Assembly (NCBI RefSeq): GCF_900120155.1
Contig: NZ_LT635549.1
Span: 682,001-746,000 of the forward strand
Direction of reading: 5' to 3'
Length of the DNA: 64,000 nucleotides
Source: Clostridium sp. Marseille-P3244
GTDB taxonomy: Bacteria; Bacillota; Clostridia; Lachnospirales; Lachnospiraceae
This document shows, piece after piece, positions 1-7,912 of this stretch. Numbering within the stretch: the first letter of the stretch is position 1; the number at the start of each line of letters is the position of its first letter. Both the position numbers and the translations under genes were made by a program. The notes under the pieces were generated by a model. It worked only from the letters and a program-made list of their open reading frames with translations, was not told where the DNA came from and made no database searches.

Positions 1-1202
1 CCAAAGTGTTCCAGGGCGTTTCCTCGCCCACAGTCTGCTGGATGAGTCATTTCGATTACATCTCTCAGACCGCTCCGGGATTTGAAGTTACAGCCCATAC
101 TGCCGACTGCCCTACAGCTGCCGCTGAAAATGAGGCGGAGAAACTGTATGCCATCCAGTTCCATCCGGAAGTGCTTCACACGGCGGAAGGGACGAAGATG
201 ATCAATAACTTTGTCAAAAATGTATGTGGCTGCGCCGGTGACTGGAAGATGGATGCTTTCGTAGAAAATACCGTAAAGGAGATCCGCGGGAAGGTAGGTG
301 ACGGCAAAGTGCTGTGCGCTCTGTCCGGCGGAGTGGACTCTTCTGTGGCTGCGGTTATGATGTCCAAGGCGATCGGGAAACAGCTTACATGTGTATTCGT
401 TGACCATGGTTTGCTCAGGAAAAATGAGGGCGACGAGGTGGAGGCTGTGTTCGGTCCCGAAGGTCCCTATGACCTGAATTTTATCCGCGTGAATGCCCAG
501 GAGCGATTCTACGGGAAACTGAAAGGAGTGGAGGAGCCGGAGAAGAAGCGGAAGATCATCGGAGAAGAATTTATTCGTGTGTTTGAAGAAGAGGCGAAAA
601 AGATCGGCGCTGTGGATTTCCTTGTACAGGGAACGATCTATCCGGATGTGGTGGAGAGCGGCCTGGGAGGTGAGTCGGCTGTGATCAAGTCCCACCATAA
701 TGTGGGAGGTCTTCCGGATTATGTAGATTTCAAAGAGATCATTGAGCCGCTGCGCGATCTGTTTAAAGACGAGGTACGCAAGGCCGGACTTGAACTGGGG
801 CTTCCGGAACATCTTGTATTCCGCCAGCCGTTTCCGGGACCGGGGCTGGGTGTGCGCATTGTGGGTGAGGTGACTGCGGAAAAGGTGCGGATCGTCCAGG
901 ATGCGGACGCGATCTACAGGGAAGAGATCGCAAACGCCGGGCTGGACCGCAGTATCGGACAGTATTTTGCCGGGCTGACCAATATGCGGAGCGTGGGAGT
1001 CATGGGGGATGAGAGGACCTATGATTATGCCGTGGCGCTGCGGGCTGTGAATACAGTGGATTTCATGACTGCCGAGGCGGCCGAGATCCCATATGAAGTG
1101 CTGAATAAGGTGATGAGCCGAATCATTAATGAAGTCCGCGGGGTCAACAGGGTCATGTACGATCTGACCAGTAAGCCGCCGGGGACGATCGAGTTCGAAT
1201 AA
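1..1202 (+). CDS. guaA: GMP synthase (glutamine-hydrolysing), 5' truncated by window edge
   Basis: Converts XMP to GMP with ATP and glutamine, the last step of guanine nucleotide synthesis. The reading frame is open from base 3, so the N-terminal part of the class I glutaminase domain lies outside the window. Visible in order: the end of the GATase domain with the His-Glu pair in QFHPEV, the ATP-pyrophosphatase P-loop SGGVDSS (about fragment residues 106-112), and the C-terminal dimerisation domain with [10 protein letters not shown] and the ending KPPGTIEFE. The family is normally about 510-525 residues, so roughly 120 are missing here only because of the window edge. A PPase-only paralogue lies 3 kb downstream. 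An IS4-family element sits 36 bp after the stop codon. Confidence 0.97.
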   Translation, partial: KVFQGVSSPTVCWMSHFDYISQTAPGFEVTAHTADCPTAAAENEAEKLYAIQFHPEVLHTAEGTKMINNFVKNVCGCAGDWKMDAFVENTVKEIRGKVGDGKVLCALSGGVDSSVAAVMMSKAIGKQLTCVFVDHGLLRKNEGDEVEAVFGPEGPYDLNFIRVNAQERFYGKLKGVEEPEKKRKIIGEEFIRVFEEEAKKIGAVDFLVQGTIYPDVVESGLGGESAVIKSHHNVGGLPDYVDFKEIIEPLRDLFKDEVRKAGLELGLPEHLVFRQPFPGPGLGVRIVGEVTAEKVRIVQDADAIYREEIANAGLDRSIGQYFAGLTNMRSVGVMGDERTYDYAVALRAVNTVDFMTAEAAEIPYEVLNKVMSRIINEVRGVNRVMYDLTSKPPGTIEFE

Positions 1203-1228
1203 TTTAAAGCGTTTGGCATATAATTTTA

Positions 1229-1238
1229 GAGGGAAGTT
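1229..1238. repeat. Left 10-bp target-site duplication of the IS4-family element
   Basis: GAGGGAAGTT directly abuts the left inverted repeat of the IS. The same ten bases recur at 2811-2820 directly after the right inverted repeat. A duplication of 10-12 bp fits IS4/IS231-type transposition. Confidence 0.9.
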
Positions 1239-2810
1239 CTTGAGTTTCCGCAGATTGTACTAAAAAGATGAGTATGTCTTTCTAAAGTACCAATCTGCCC
1301 ATTTTTTGAGAGATTTAGAATGGCAGCACCGAGAGTAGAGGCACTTTTATAAGCCCCGCCGGAACCGGGCTTTGGGAGACATATACTTTTATCTATTCAG
1401 GCGGTCAGCTTAAGGCAGAGTTGACGGTATGTCGGACGCTTTGTCCTGTACCAGAGCCGGATGCCCTCTTTGGCATGTGACAGTATGCCGGAGATGCCTT
1501 TTGCCAGCCGGTAATAGCAGAAACTGACTTTTTCCTTGATCGGGTCTGCTTCCTGTATGATTGAAACTTTCAGGGCGTTTGTCTCAGGACTTAATTCTTC
1601 CTGAGCTAAAAATGCCATGGCTAAAGTAATATAAAAGTTAAGCGCATTAATGGCTTCCAGTTTTCTTACACGGAAATTTTCAAACTGATAGGTCTGCTTT
1701 TTACAACGGAAATATTCCTCGATCCGCCATCTGGAAAAATAAGTTCTGGCAATGCGGATCACATCATCCTTTGAACGGATCTCTTTGTTTGTAGCCAGCA
1801 TCATGGGATGTTCCGTGATCCCATAGACCAGGACCAGATAAATATTTTTCCGGGAGGCAGTGATCTGAACTTTTACGTGGGAAAGATATGCGGTATGCTC
1901 TTTTCCCTTATAGAAAACATCCGCTTTTACTTTCCCTTTCCTCCGATTCTGCAGTTCCGTTGCCTTTGTCCATTTGTTGTGATAAAGAAGTTTCCGGTTG
2001 GATTTCAGGCGGATCACGTAATCCTGCTTCAGATGGTCGAGGATGAGAAAGATCTTATTGTCATCATAACCGCGGTCCATAACAAAGGTGGCCTTTCCGA
2101 AAAGAGCAGATGCCTGTTTGATCGCATCAAATGTGATGGTATTTACAGATTTATAGTCCTTCTCAACAGAAGAATGGATCATGGAAAAAACACTGACAGG
2201 ATGCTTGTTGGCAGTCAGGACACAGGCCTCTGTTACATGGTATCCTTTTTTATAAACACTTTTCGTCTGTGTGCTTTCAGAACCATCGCGAACGATACCA
2301 AGAGCTTCAAACTGTTTTCCATCTGGTTTTACGATATCACTTTCATCAATGAGGACCACTGGTTCAGAGGGAACGAGTCTCTTTACGGTGTGGAGATAAG
2401 AAGCGGCAGCAGAAGCCGGCGTTCCTTCCGAAAGATGATTTGAAAGCCGTTTTACAGTATTCACCTTATGTACCGTTTCATGAAGCTGGTCGGAAATATC
2501 AGTGAGCAGACAGCTTCTGGATGCCAGAATGCCATAAACCATATCTGCTGTGAACTTCCGATCTGGTTTCGAAAGTCTGCGGGAGATTTTATTAGTAAAA
2601 GTCAAAATTTTTCTTTTCAAACGGTAGGTAATTGATGTAGAATTAGCCATAAGGAATCCCCTTTCTTTTTGTTTAGTAAGGTTTTTGTTTTGCAGCTTAA
2701 TTTTACATCAAAAAGGGACAGGATTCCTTATATTTTGGCCATTTTTTGAAAGTTGTGGATAACAAAACGCAGCAGATTTGTCTGAGGGAATAATTCTGCG
2801 GAAACTCAAG
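1239..2810 (-). mobile_element. IS4-family insertion sequence, complete, 1572 bp
   Basis: It is bounded by 16-bp perfect inverted repeats at 1239-1254 (CTTGAGTTTCCGCAGA) and 2795-2810 (its reverse complement), flanked by identical 10-bp direct repeats. One intact transposase gene fills it on the minus strand. Intact ends, target duplication and open reading frame suggest a recent and possibly still active insertion. Removing the element and one repeat copy restores a continuous stretch from the guaA stop codon into the promoter of the toxin-antitoxin locus. Confidence 0.93.
1397..2650 (-). CDS. IS4-family DDE transposase
   Basis: A 417-residue transposase that would cut and paste the surrounding IS. 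The first catalytic Asp is probably in VLIDESD (about residue 100) and the second in FVMDRGYDD. The C-terminal part carries the IS4 signature Y-x2-R-x3-E-x6-K exactly, in YFSRWRIEEYFRCKK, which contains the third acidic residue. The ATG follows an AGGGG Shine-Dalgarno sequence with 9-base spacing. No frameshift or internal stop is present. It is transcribed against guaA and against the downstream toxin-antitoxin locus. Confidence 0.93.
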   Translation of the reverse strand: MANSTSITYRLKRKILTFTNKISRRLSKPDRKFTADMVYGILASRSCLLTDISDQLHETVHKVNTVKRLSNHLSEGTPASAAASYLHTVKRLVPSEPVVLIDESDIVKPDGKQFEALGIVRDGSESTQTKSVYKKGYHVTEACVLTANKHPVSVFSMIHSSVEKDYKSVNTITFDAIKQASALFGKATFVMDRGYDDNKIFLILDHLKQDYVIRLKSNRKLLYHNKWTKATELQNRRKGKVKADVFYKGKEHTAYLSHVKVQITASRKNIYLVLVYGITEHPMMLATNKEIRSKDDVIRIARTYFSRWRIEEYFRCKKQTYQFENFRVRKLEAINALNFYITLAMAFLAQEELSPETNALKVSIIQEADPIKEKVSFCYYRLAKGISGILSHAKEGIRLWYRTKRPTYRQLCLKLTA

Positions 2811-2820
2811 GAGGGAAGTT
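2811..2820. repeat. Right 10-bp target-site duplication of the IS4-family element
   Basis: Identical to 1229-1238. It ends only 3 bp before the -35 hexamer of the antitoxin promoter. Confidence 0.9.
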
Positions 2821-2823
2821 CTA

Positions 2824-2852
2824 TTGACTTTCCGGTTTGTGCTTGCTAGAAT
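2824..2852 (+). promoter_or_regulatory. Sigma-A-type promoter of the type III toxin-antitoxin locus
   Basis: TTGACT (2824-2829) and TAGAAT (2847-2852) are separated by exactly 17 bp. The predicted start point, about 2859, lies just before the first 45-nt antitoxin repeat. A strong promoter immediately ahead of the repeats is the expected layout for a type III system, where the RNA must be in excess over the toxin. Confidence 0.8.
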
Positions 2853-2863
2853 ATAAGCACAAA

Positions 2864-2953
2864 GAAAGTTTACCACTGACCGATATGTGGTATATAAATG
2901 GTCGGGTTGAAAGTTTACCGCTGACCAATATGCGGTATATAAATGGTTGGGTC
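2864..2953 (+). repeat. Two tandem 45-bp repeats (antitoxin units)
   Basis: The units 2864-2908 and 2909-2953 match at 40 of 45 positions. A third unit begins (GAAAGTATAG at 2954) but breaks off into the terminator, as in known antitoxins with about 2.2 repeats. Confidence 0.95.
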
Positions 2954-2961
2954 GAAAGTAT

Positions 2962-2991
2962 AGTCCTTCGCCGCAAGGCGAGGGACTTTTT
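2962..2991 (+). terminator. Intrinsic terminator between antitoxin repeats and toxin gene
   Basis: An 11-bp stem (2962-2972 with 2977-2987, one G-U pair), a GCAA tetraloop and a run of five T. In type III systems such a leaky terminator sets the ratio of antitoxin RNA to toxin mRNA. Confidence 0.9.
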
Positions 2992-3010
2992 CCATAATCA
3001 GGATAAATAA

Positions 3011-3484
3011 ATGAAGAAAACAGGATTTTATATTATCAAAGATAAATTTTTTAAAGATATGTCAGATCCGTATCTTAAAGGAAATAAGGCGGGAAATAGA
3101 CCGCATTATTACTGCTTTGAGGATACAAGTACCGGAATATACTGGATGATACCATTGTCCAGCCGTATTGATAAATATAGACGGCTTATGGAGAAAAAGG
3201 AAAAAGCAGGGAGACCTTGCGATATTATCCATATTGTCAAACTGGATGACAGCCGGGAAAGCACATTTCTGATACAGGATATGTTTCCGATAACAGAAGA
3301 ATACATAGAACGGGAATACACGATTGCCGGAAATCATTTGATGCTGACCAGTGAGCATACCGCCAGAGAGATTGAGCGAAAAGCAAGAAAAGTTATGGGG
3401 ATGTTGAAACGTAACATTAAATTTACCCCAACACAGCCAGATGTTATGGCGATATTGAAGAAGCTGAAGGGACGCATCCAGTGA
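3011..3484 (+). CDS. Type III toxin, CptN/ToxN-like endoribonuclease
   Basis: A 157-residue basic protein of the size and pattern of ToxN/CptN/AbiQ toxins. It opens with a short beta-strand segment (FYIIKDKFF). The RPHYYCF and MIPLSSRIDKYRRL segments that follow correspond to the PL(S/T)S..K region of the family. An alpha-helical basic C-terminal part follows. These toxins cut mRNA and are held inactive in a ring or dimer with the pseudoknot RNA encoded upstream; the systems act in plasmid upkeep or phage abortive infection. Assignment rests mainly on the gene order promoter, tandem repeats, terminator, toxin. The ribosome binding site AGGA lies 7 bases before ATG. Confidence 0.85.
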   Translation: MKKTGFYIIKDKFFKDMSDPYLKGNKAGNRPHYYCFEDTSTGIYWMIPLSSRIDKYRRLMEKKEKAGRPCDIIHIVKLDDSRESTFLIQDMFPITEEYIEREYTIAGNHLMLTSEHTAREIERKARKVMGMLKRNIKFTPTQPDVMAILKKLKGRIQ

Positions 3485-3600
3485 TTCTAACTGGCTCAAT
3501 CTATCCACTGAGGAGTTCGAATAAGCAAAAAATCTGAGAATCCACATAAACAGGGCGTTTGAGATGCATTAGAGTTGATAACACCGGCAGAGACATAGAT

Positions 3601-3816
3601 TTAACTGTCATTTTTGTTATGGTCCATTAATCCATATGTCCGATAATAAGACAACATCGCCTGAAGGTGCAGTTTATTGGCGAAAAGCTGGCGGTAGGTG
3701 ACGGTTTTCTCCCTGCCTTCAGCTTTAAGTCTTGCCATTTTTTCTGATGTATCGTCATACTGCCTGCAGATGGCGGCAAGCATATCTTCAAAGGCTTTCA
3801 GTCTTTTTTCATCCAT
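3601..3816 (-). CDS. Small conserved protein of unknown function (71 aa)
   Basis: I do not recognise a named family. The product is a charged, mostly helical 71-residue protein beginning MDEKRLKAFEDML and ending in a Lys/Asp-rich tail, with no membrane segment or Cys/His cluster. The ATG at 3814-3816 is preferred because GTGAGG six bases upstream makes a good ribosome binding site; the longer GTG-initiated frame would use that site itself as its start codon. It faces the toxin gene tail to tail and is separated from the second GMP synthase gene by about 300 bp. Confidence 0.6.
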   Translation of the reverse strand: MDEKRLKAFEDMLAAICRQYDDTSEKMARLKAEGREKTVTYRQLFANKLHLQAMLSYYRTYGLMDHNKNDS

Positions 3817-3828
3817 TGCATACCTCAC

Positions 3829-4125
3829 TGTTTCTCAGCCCGAGTTTAATCTTTGATCTTCAGATTCGTTTTGTTGTCTCGGTATTGGGAGATTTAAAAA
3901 TACAGCATAATTGTACAGTGAAGCAGGAATAAAATCGATGCTATTCGCCGGGTTATTTCCGTTATTTCCGGTTTACTGGGAATTTTTCAGGGTATGATTG
4001 TTATCGGGGCTTGAACATCCCGGGAGGGCCGGAAGTTCCGGTTGCCCATATCCTGTTTTTCATCTATACTGTGTTTAGTAGTACAAATGATACATCAATT
4101 ATAAAATAGAAAAGGAGACGAAACG
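3829..4125. other. Intergenic region upstream of the second GMP synthase gene
   Basis: About 300 bp without a convincing gene. It has a short GC-rich hairpin (CCGGAAGTTCCGG near 4031) without a T-run. I could not recognise a purine riboswitch or a clear promoter, although the neighbour is a guanine-nucleotide gene. Confidence 0.4.
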
Positions 4126-5106
4126 ATGGATAATAACAAACGTCCGGATGACATGGTCCGCATTTCAACAAGCGAGTTGGCTGAAGCTTTTATTGAAGAG
4201 CAGGTGAAAGAGATCCAGGCGCAGGTTGGAGATAAGAAAGTACTGCTGGCGCTGTCAGGCGGGGTAGATTCTTCTGTTGTGGCCGCCCTGTTGATCAAAG
4301 CGATTGGCAGGCAGTTGGTATGTGTTCATGTAAATCACGGACTGCTCCGCAAGGGAGAGCCGGAACAGGTGATAGAGGTATTTCGTAATCAGATGGACGC
4401 CAATCTTGTGTATGTGGACGCGATCGATCGATTTCTTGGCAAGCTGGAAGGAGTGGCAGAGCCGGAGCAGAAGCGCAAGATTATTGGCGCGGAATTTATC
4501 CGGGTGTTTGAAGAAGAGGCCCGGAAGCTGGAAGGGATCGAGTTCCTGGCACAGGGCACGATCTATCCGGATATCCTGGAGAGCGACGGAGTGAAAGCGC
4601 ACCACAACGTGGGCGGCCTTCCGGAAGATCTGCAGTTCAGCCTGGTAGAGCCGCTGAAATTGCTTTTTAAGGACGAGGTCCGCGTTGTTGGAAAGACGCT
4701 GGGGCTGCCGGACGGTATGGTGTACCGTCAGCCGTTCCCCGGACCGGGGCTTGGAGTGAGATGCCTTGGCGCGATCACACGCGACCGATTGGAAGCAGTG
4801 CGTGAATCTGACGCGATCCTGCGAGAGGAGTTTGCGAAAAATGGACTGGAAGGCAAGGTATGGCAGTATTTTACTGTGATCCCGGATTTCAAATCAGTGG
4901 GTGTGAAGGACGGCAAGCGCTCCTTTGAGTGGCCGGTGATCCTCAGGGCCGTGAACACAAAAGACGCGATGACAGCGACGGTCGAGGACGTGCCGTTCTC
5001 CCTTCTGCAGCACATCACAGACCGGATCACAAAAGAAGTGCCGGGGGTAAACAGGGTGTGTTTTGACCTGACACCGAAGCCGACGGGGACGATCGAATGG
5101 GAGTAA
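4126..5106 (+). CDS. GMP synthase ATP-pyrophosphatase subunit without glutaminase domain
   Basis: A 326-residue protein aligning with the C-terminal two thirds of GuaA: P-loop SGGVDSS (about residues 44-50), [17 protein letters not shown] and a terminal KPTGTIEWE. The class I glutaminase domain is absent and the protein starts cleanly 30 residues before the first strand of the PPase domain, with an AGGAG ribosome binding site, so this is not a truncation by mutation. Archaeal GMP synthase is split in this way, but full-length guaA ends only 2.9 kb upstream here. It may use free ammonia, borrow a glutaminase, or act on another substrate. Only the domain call is firm. Confidence 0.9.
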   Translation: MDNNKRPDDMVRISTSELAEAFIEEQVKEIQAQVGDKKVLLALSGGVDSSVVAALLIKAIGRQLVCVHVNHGLLRKGEPEQVIEVFRNQMDANLVYVDAIDRFLGKLEGVAEPEQKRKIIGAEFIRVFEEEARKLEGIEFLAQGTIYPDILESDGVKAHHNVGGLPEDLQFSLVEPLKLLFKDEVRVVGKTLGLPDGMVYRQPFPGPGLGVRCLGAITRDRLEAVRESDAILREEFAKNGLEGKVWQYFTVIPDFKSVGVKDGKRSFEWPVILRAVNTKDAMTATVEDVPFSLLQHITDRITKEVPGVNRVCFDLTPKPTGTIEWE

Positions 5107-5298
5107 AGGTCAAAATTCCACAGAGTATCTGTTTTATTTGAAAAGAACTGATTCCACTGTGCTTATCCATGTCCTTTGGATTATTCTCTTTTTTGAGATA
5201 ATACTGTTTTAAAAAAGTGAATCGTTCCAAGTATCCTCTGATCCCTCTGATCCGGAAGCTGATCCGGATCGTTCATGAAGACCGGGATGGGGTAACAC
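5107..5298. other. Convergent intergenic region
   Basis: It lies between the GMP synthase paralogue (plus) and the FGGY kinase (minus). A 7-bp stem with an 8-nt loop (GATCCGG to CCGGATC, about 5247-5268) is present but no T-run follows on either strand, so I do not call it a terminator. Confidence 0.35.
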
Positions 5299-6813
5299 TC
5301 AGCTCTTTGCCATCATATCGCCTAGTTCTGCGAGAGACTGCATCCACTTTTTGTGGATCAAAAGCAGCCTCTCGTATTTTTTATTATTTTCGGGATCGGG
5401 ATAGATAAGTTCCTCCTGTCTGTGCAGAGAGGAGATTTGGCAGTATCCGTCCCACAGGCCCACGGCGTTTGCGGCCAGAGCGGAAGCTCCAAGGGATGCG
5501 GCATTCTGATCGATATTGGTTTTCAGAACCGGCATGTTATAAATATCCGAGAAGATCCTGCGCCAGAGGGGGCTCTTACTGCCGCCGCCGCAGAGGAGCA
5601 TTTCACCCTGCACGCTGATCTGGGAACGAAGGATGTCCAGAGTGTGGCGCAGTGACATGGCGATCCCTTCCATGGATGCGCGCACCAGATCCTCCCGGGT
5701 GTTTTTCAGGGTCAGCCCCATAAAGCCTCCGGCCAGGTAAGGGCTGGGCTCCTGTGCGCTGCCTCCGGCCAGGGTAGGATTAAAAAGTACGCCATTACTT
5801 CCGGCAGGAATATTTTCAGCCATTTTGTTCATTACTTCGTATACGTCTGTCTCTGGCGGATAATCCCGGCACAGATTATCCCGGATCCACCGGAAAGAAT
5901 TGCCTGCGGAAAAGATTGAGACCGCAGAGGTATAATATCCTTTTCTGACATGAGCAAATACAAATGGATGCGTTCGGATATCGAGCACAGGGGTGCGGGA
6001 GGTTACGGCGATCCAGCTGGAGGAGCCGAGGGAAGTATAGACGCTGCCCTCGCCAAGTCCTCTTGCGCCCAGGGACATGCATGTATTGTCGACAGCGCCG
6101 CAGGCGACAGGCGTCCCTTCCGCAAGTCCGGTGGCCTGCGCGGCTTCCCGGGTGACGGTCCCCACTGTGGAATCTGACGGGCGGATCCCGGGGAAGATCG
6201 AGAATGGGACCCCGGCGGCATCGGCAAACTCCGGGCGATAGTCCCATGCGGCCAGATCGAAGATGCCGGATCCGGAGGCGTAAGATGGATCGGTACAGAT
6301 CTGTCCGGTCAGGCGGTAATTGATATAGTCTTTGGAGCCGAGGACTACCCGGATCTGTCGGAACAGCTCCGGCTGATGTTCTTTCATCCAGATGAGCTTG
6401 AAGAGGGTATATGTCTCCGGCGGATCTCCGTTTCCGGTGGTCAGATACCAGCGGTCATAGTCCGTTTCTTTGAAAAAATTTTCGGCCTGTAAAAAAGAGC
6501 GGGCGTCACACCAGATAGGAACAGAAGAACACAGCTCCCGGCCATTCCCGTCCAGCGGGACGGCGACGAGGCTGTGTCCTGACAGAGCGGCGGCCGCAAT
6601 GTCCTTTTTATCTGTGCCGCTCTCCTCGAGCAGGATGCGTGTGGCGGCGCATACGCCATTCCACCAGTCTTCCGGACGTTGTTCACAGTATCTGTCTTTT
6701 GGGAAATAAGTAGGATACTGCCGGAATACATCCTGGATCACATCTCCGTTTTCTGTAAACAAAGAGGCCTTGATGCCTCCGGTACCCAGATCATAAGCGA
6801 TAAGATATTTCAT
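5299..6813 (-). CDS. FGGY-family carbohydrate kinase (xylulokinase-like)
   Basis: A 504-residue sugar or polyol kinase of the FGGY type. The N-terminal phosphate-binding motif is DLGTGGIKASLF, a central AVDNTCMSLGA resembles the substrate-side loop, and the C-terminal LLCGGGSKSPLWRR is the adenosine motif. ATG at 6811-6813 is chosen because GAAGGAG lies 9 bases upstream; the ATG three codons earlier has no room for a ribosome binding site. It overlaps the DeoR-type gene by 23 bp, so both are co-transcribed, divergently from the ABC importer. Substrate unknown; context suggests a sugar or polyol from the adjacent pathway. Confidence 0.88.
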   Translation of the reverse strand: MKYLIAYDLGTGGIKASLFTENGDVIQDVFRQYPTYFPKDRYCEQRPEDWWNGVCAATRILLEESGTDKKDIAAAALSGHSLVAVPLDGNGRELCSSVPIWCDARSFLQAENFFKETDYDRWYLTTGNGDPPETYTLFKLIWMKEHQPELFRQIRVVLGSKDYINYRLTGQICTDPSYASGSGIFDLAAWDYRPEFADAAGVPFSIFPGIRPSDSTVGTVTREAAQATGLAEGTPVACGAVDNTCMSLGARGLGEGSVYTSLGSSSWIAVTSRTPVLDIRTHPFVFAHVRKGYYTSAVSIFSAGNSFRWIRDNLCRDYPPETDVYEVMNKMAENIPAGSNGVLFNPTLAGGSAQEPSPYLAGGFMGLTLKNTREDLVRASMEGIAMSLRHTLDILRSQISVQGEMLLCGGGSKSPLWRRIFSDIYNMPVLKTNIDQNAASLGASALAANAVGLWDGYCQISSLHRQEELIYPDPENNKKYERLLLIHKKWMQSLAELGDMMAKS

Positions 6814-7630
6814 CTCCTTCATCTCCTTCGGTTCCGATTCTATTGCTGCTCAGTATAGACGATGTATAAACCGGAATATTATGGTTCAGGTAAAACTGTT
6901 TGTATTTGGCGGGAGTACTCTCGTTGATGATCACACTGTGGGGGAAATCCATATCGGCGATCTTCAGGAAGGTGCGCTTTCCGTATTTTGATTCATCGAT
7001 AGCCAGGAACAGTTCATCGCATTTGGTGCGGAGCAGATTGATGGTATCGTACGCGTCGATATCAGTCAGGGTGTACCCATACTTGATCCTGGCGCCGTCG
7101 ACGGAAAAGAAAGCTTTGCTGATATGCTTATTCTCCAGTTCTTTCTCCAGATTATCAGGCAGAGTATACATTCCGTCGGCATGGACAATCCCGCCGATGA
7201 CCAACGTCTGGCAGGAAGGATTGGCGCCGAGGATATTGGCCACGAGCATATTGTTGGTGAGTACAAAGATATTGCGCCTCTGGGACAGGGCCTTCGCGAT
7301 ATAGTAGCTTGTGGTCCCCAGACCGAGGAAGATCCATTCCCGTTCCTGGATCAGGTGGGAAGCGATCTTCCCAAGTTCTTCCTTATTTTGATTATATTCC
7401 ACATTGCTGCCCCGGAGAGCAAGGTTGATCTCGGCCTCGTGGAAGCCGGCGGAATTTAATGCGGCTCCGCCGTGGAAACGGACAATAAACCCGGCTTTCT
7501 CCAGCTCGTTGAGATCGGTCCGGATGGTGGCGCCTGAAACGCCGAGCATGCTGCTCAGTGTCTGCACATCTGCCTGTTTGTGTTCTGTGATATAGTCTTT
7601 GATCTGTTTGTGTCGTTCCTGTTTATACAT
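6791..7630 (-). CDS. DeoR-family transcriptional regulator
   Basis: 279 residues. The N-terminal DeoR winged helix-turn-helix (residues 1-57, MYKQERHKQIKDYI and then VSGATIRTDLNELE) is followed by the DeoRC sugar-phosphate sensor domain with the motifs WIFLGLGTTSYYIA and ILTNN-like VLTNNML. Such proteins usually repress sugar operons and release DNA on binding a phosphorylated intermediate. It is first in a two-gene minus-strand operon with the FGGY kinase and divergent from the transporter operon, so it probably controls both directions from the AT-rich 250-bp gap. Confidence 0.9.
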   Translation of the reverse strand: MYKQERHKQIKDYITEHKQADVQTLSSMLGVSGATIRTDLNELEKAGFIVRFHGGAALNSAGFHEAEINLALRGSNVEYNQNKEELGKIASHLIQEREWIFLGLGTTSYYIAKALSQRRNIFVLTNNMLVANILGANPSCQTLVIGGIVHADGMYTLPDNLEKELENKHISKAFFSVDGARIKYGYTLTDIDAYDTINLLRTKCDELFLAIDESKYGKRTFLKIADMDFPHSVIINESTPAKYKQFYLNHNIPVYTSSILSSNRIGTEGDEGDEISYRL

Positions 7631-7811
7631 GATTGGAAATCTCCTGAAAATCTATTTGAAATTATCATACTACATTTAAAAAGAAAACGCAAATAAATGA
7701 TAATAAAATATTTAAAAATTGTCAGAAAAATTAATTTGAAAGAATATAAAAATTTAAAATAAAAATAAATGAAAAAATATAATAAATAATAACGAAAAAT
7801 AAAAATAAATA

Positions 7812-7840
7812 TTGACTAAAATGAAAATTAATGATAACAT
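7812..7840 (+). promoter_or_regulatory. Promoter of the sugar ABC-transporter operon
   Basis: TTGACT (7812-7817), 17 bp, then TAACAT (7835-7840) with a TG one base upstream (extended -10). It lies in a very A/T-rich 250-bp divergent gap shared with the DeoR-type gene. No operator could be assigned by eye. Confidence 0.6.
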
Positions 7841-7912
7841 ATAAAAAAAGAACGAGACGGAAGGAGCGGAGCAACAGAATTGTTGAATACAAGAGAAAAG
7901 GAGGTTGAAAAA

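Larger units (their letters stand above)
2859..2991 (+). ncRNA. CptI-like type III antitoxin RNA
   Basis: The predicted transcript has two full 45-nt repeats (2864-2908, 2909-2953) and a 10-nt start of a third, ending in an intrinsic terminator. Each repeat can form a pseudoknot. Helix 1 pairs 2871-2876 with 2887-2892; helix 2 pairs 2880-2883 with 2902-2905. The two copies differ at five positions, and four of these are two compensatory pairs: A2875-T2888 becomes G2920-C2933, and G2882-C2903 becomes A2927-T2948. Known type III antitoxin RNAs are tandem pseudoknots cut by, and bound to, the cognate endoribonuclease. The exact transcript ends are inferred. Confidence 0.85.

Noticed and set aside
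2864..2963. Tandem repeats as a CRISPR array
   Set aside because: There are only two units with no spacers between them, and they precede a toxin gene; antitoxin RNA explains them.
3601..3828. GTG start at 3828 for the small minus-strand gene
   Set aside because: GTGAGG is better explained as the ribosome binding site of the ATG at 3816.
3829..4125. Purine riboswitch ahead of the GMP synthase paralogue
   Set aside because: I could not find the conserved three-way-junction core or a switching terminator.
5245..5270. Hairpin as terminator between the convergent genes
   Set aside because: The 7-bp stem is not followed by a T-run on either strand.
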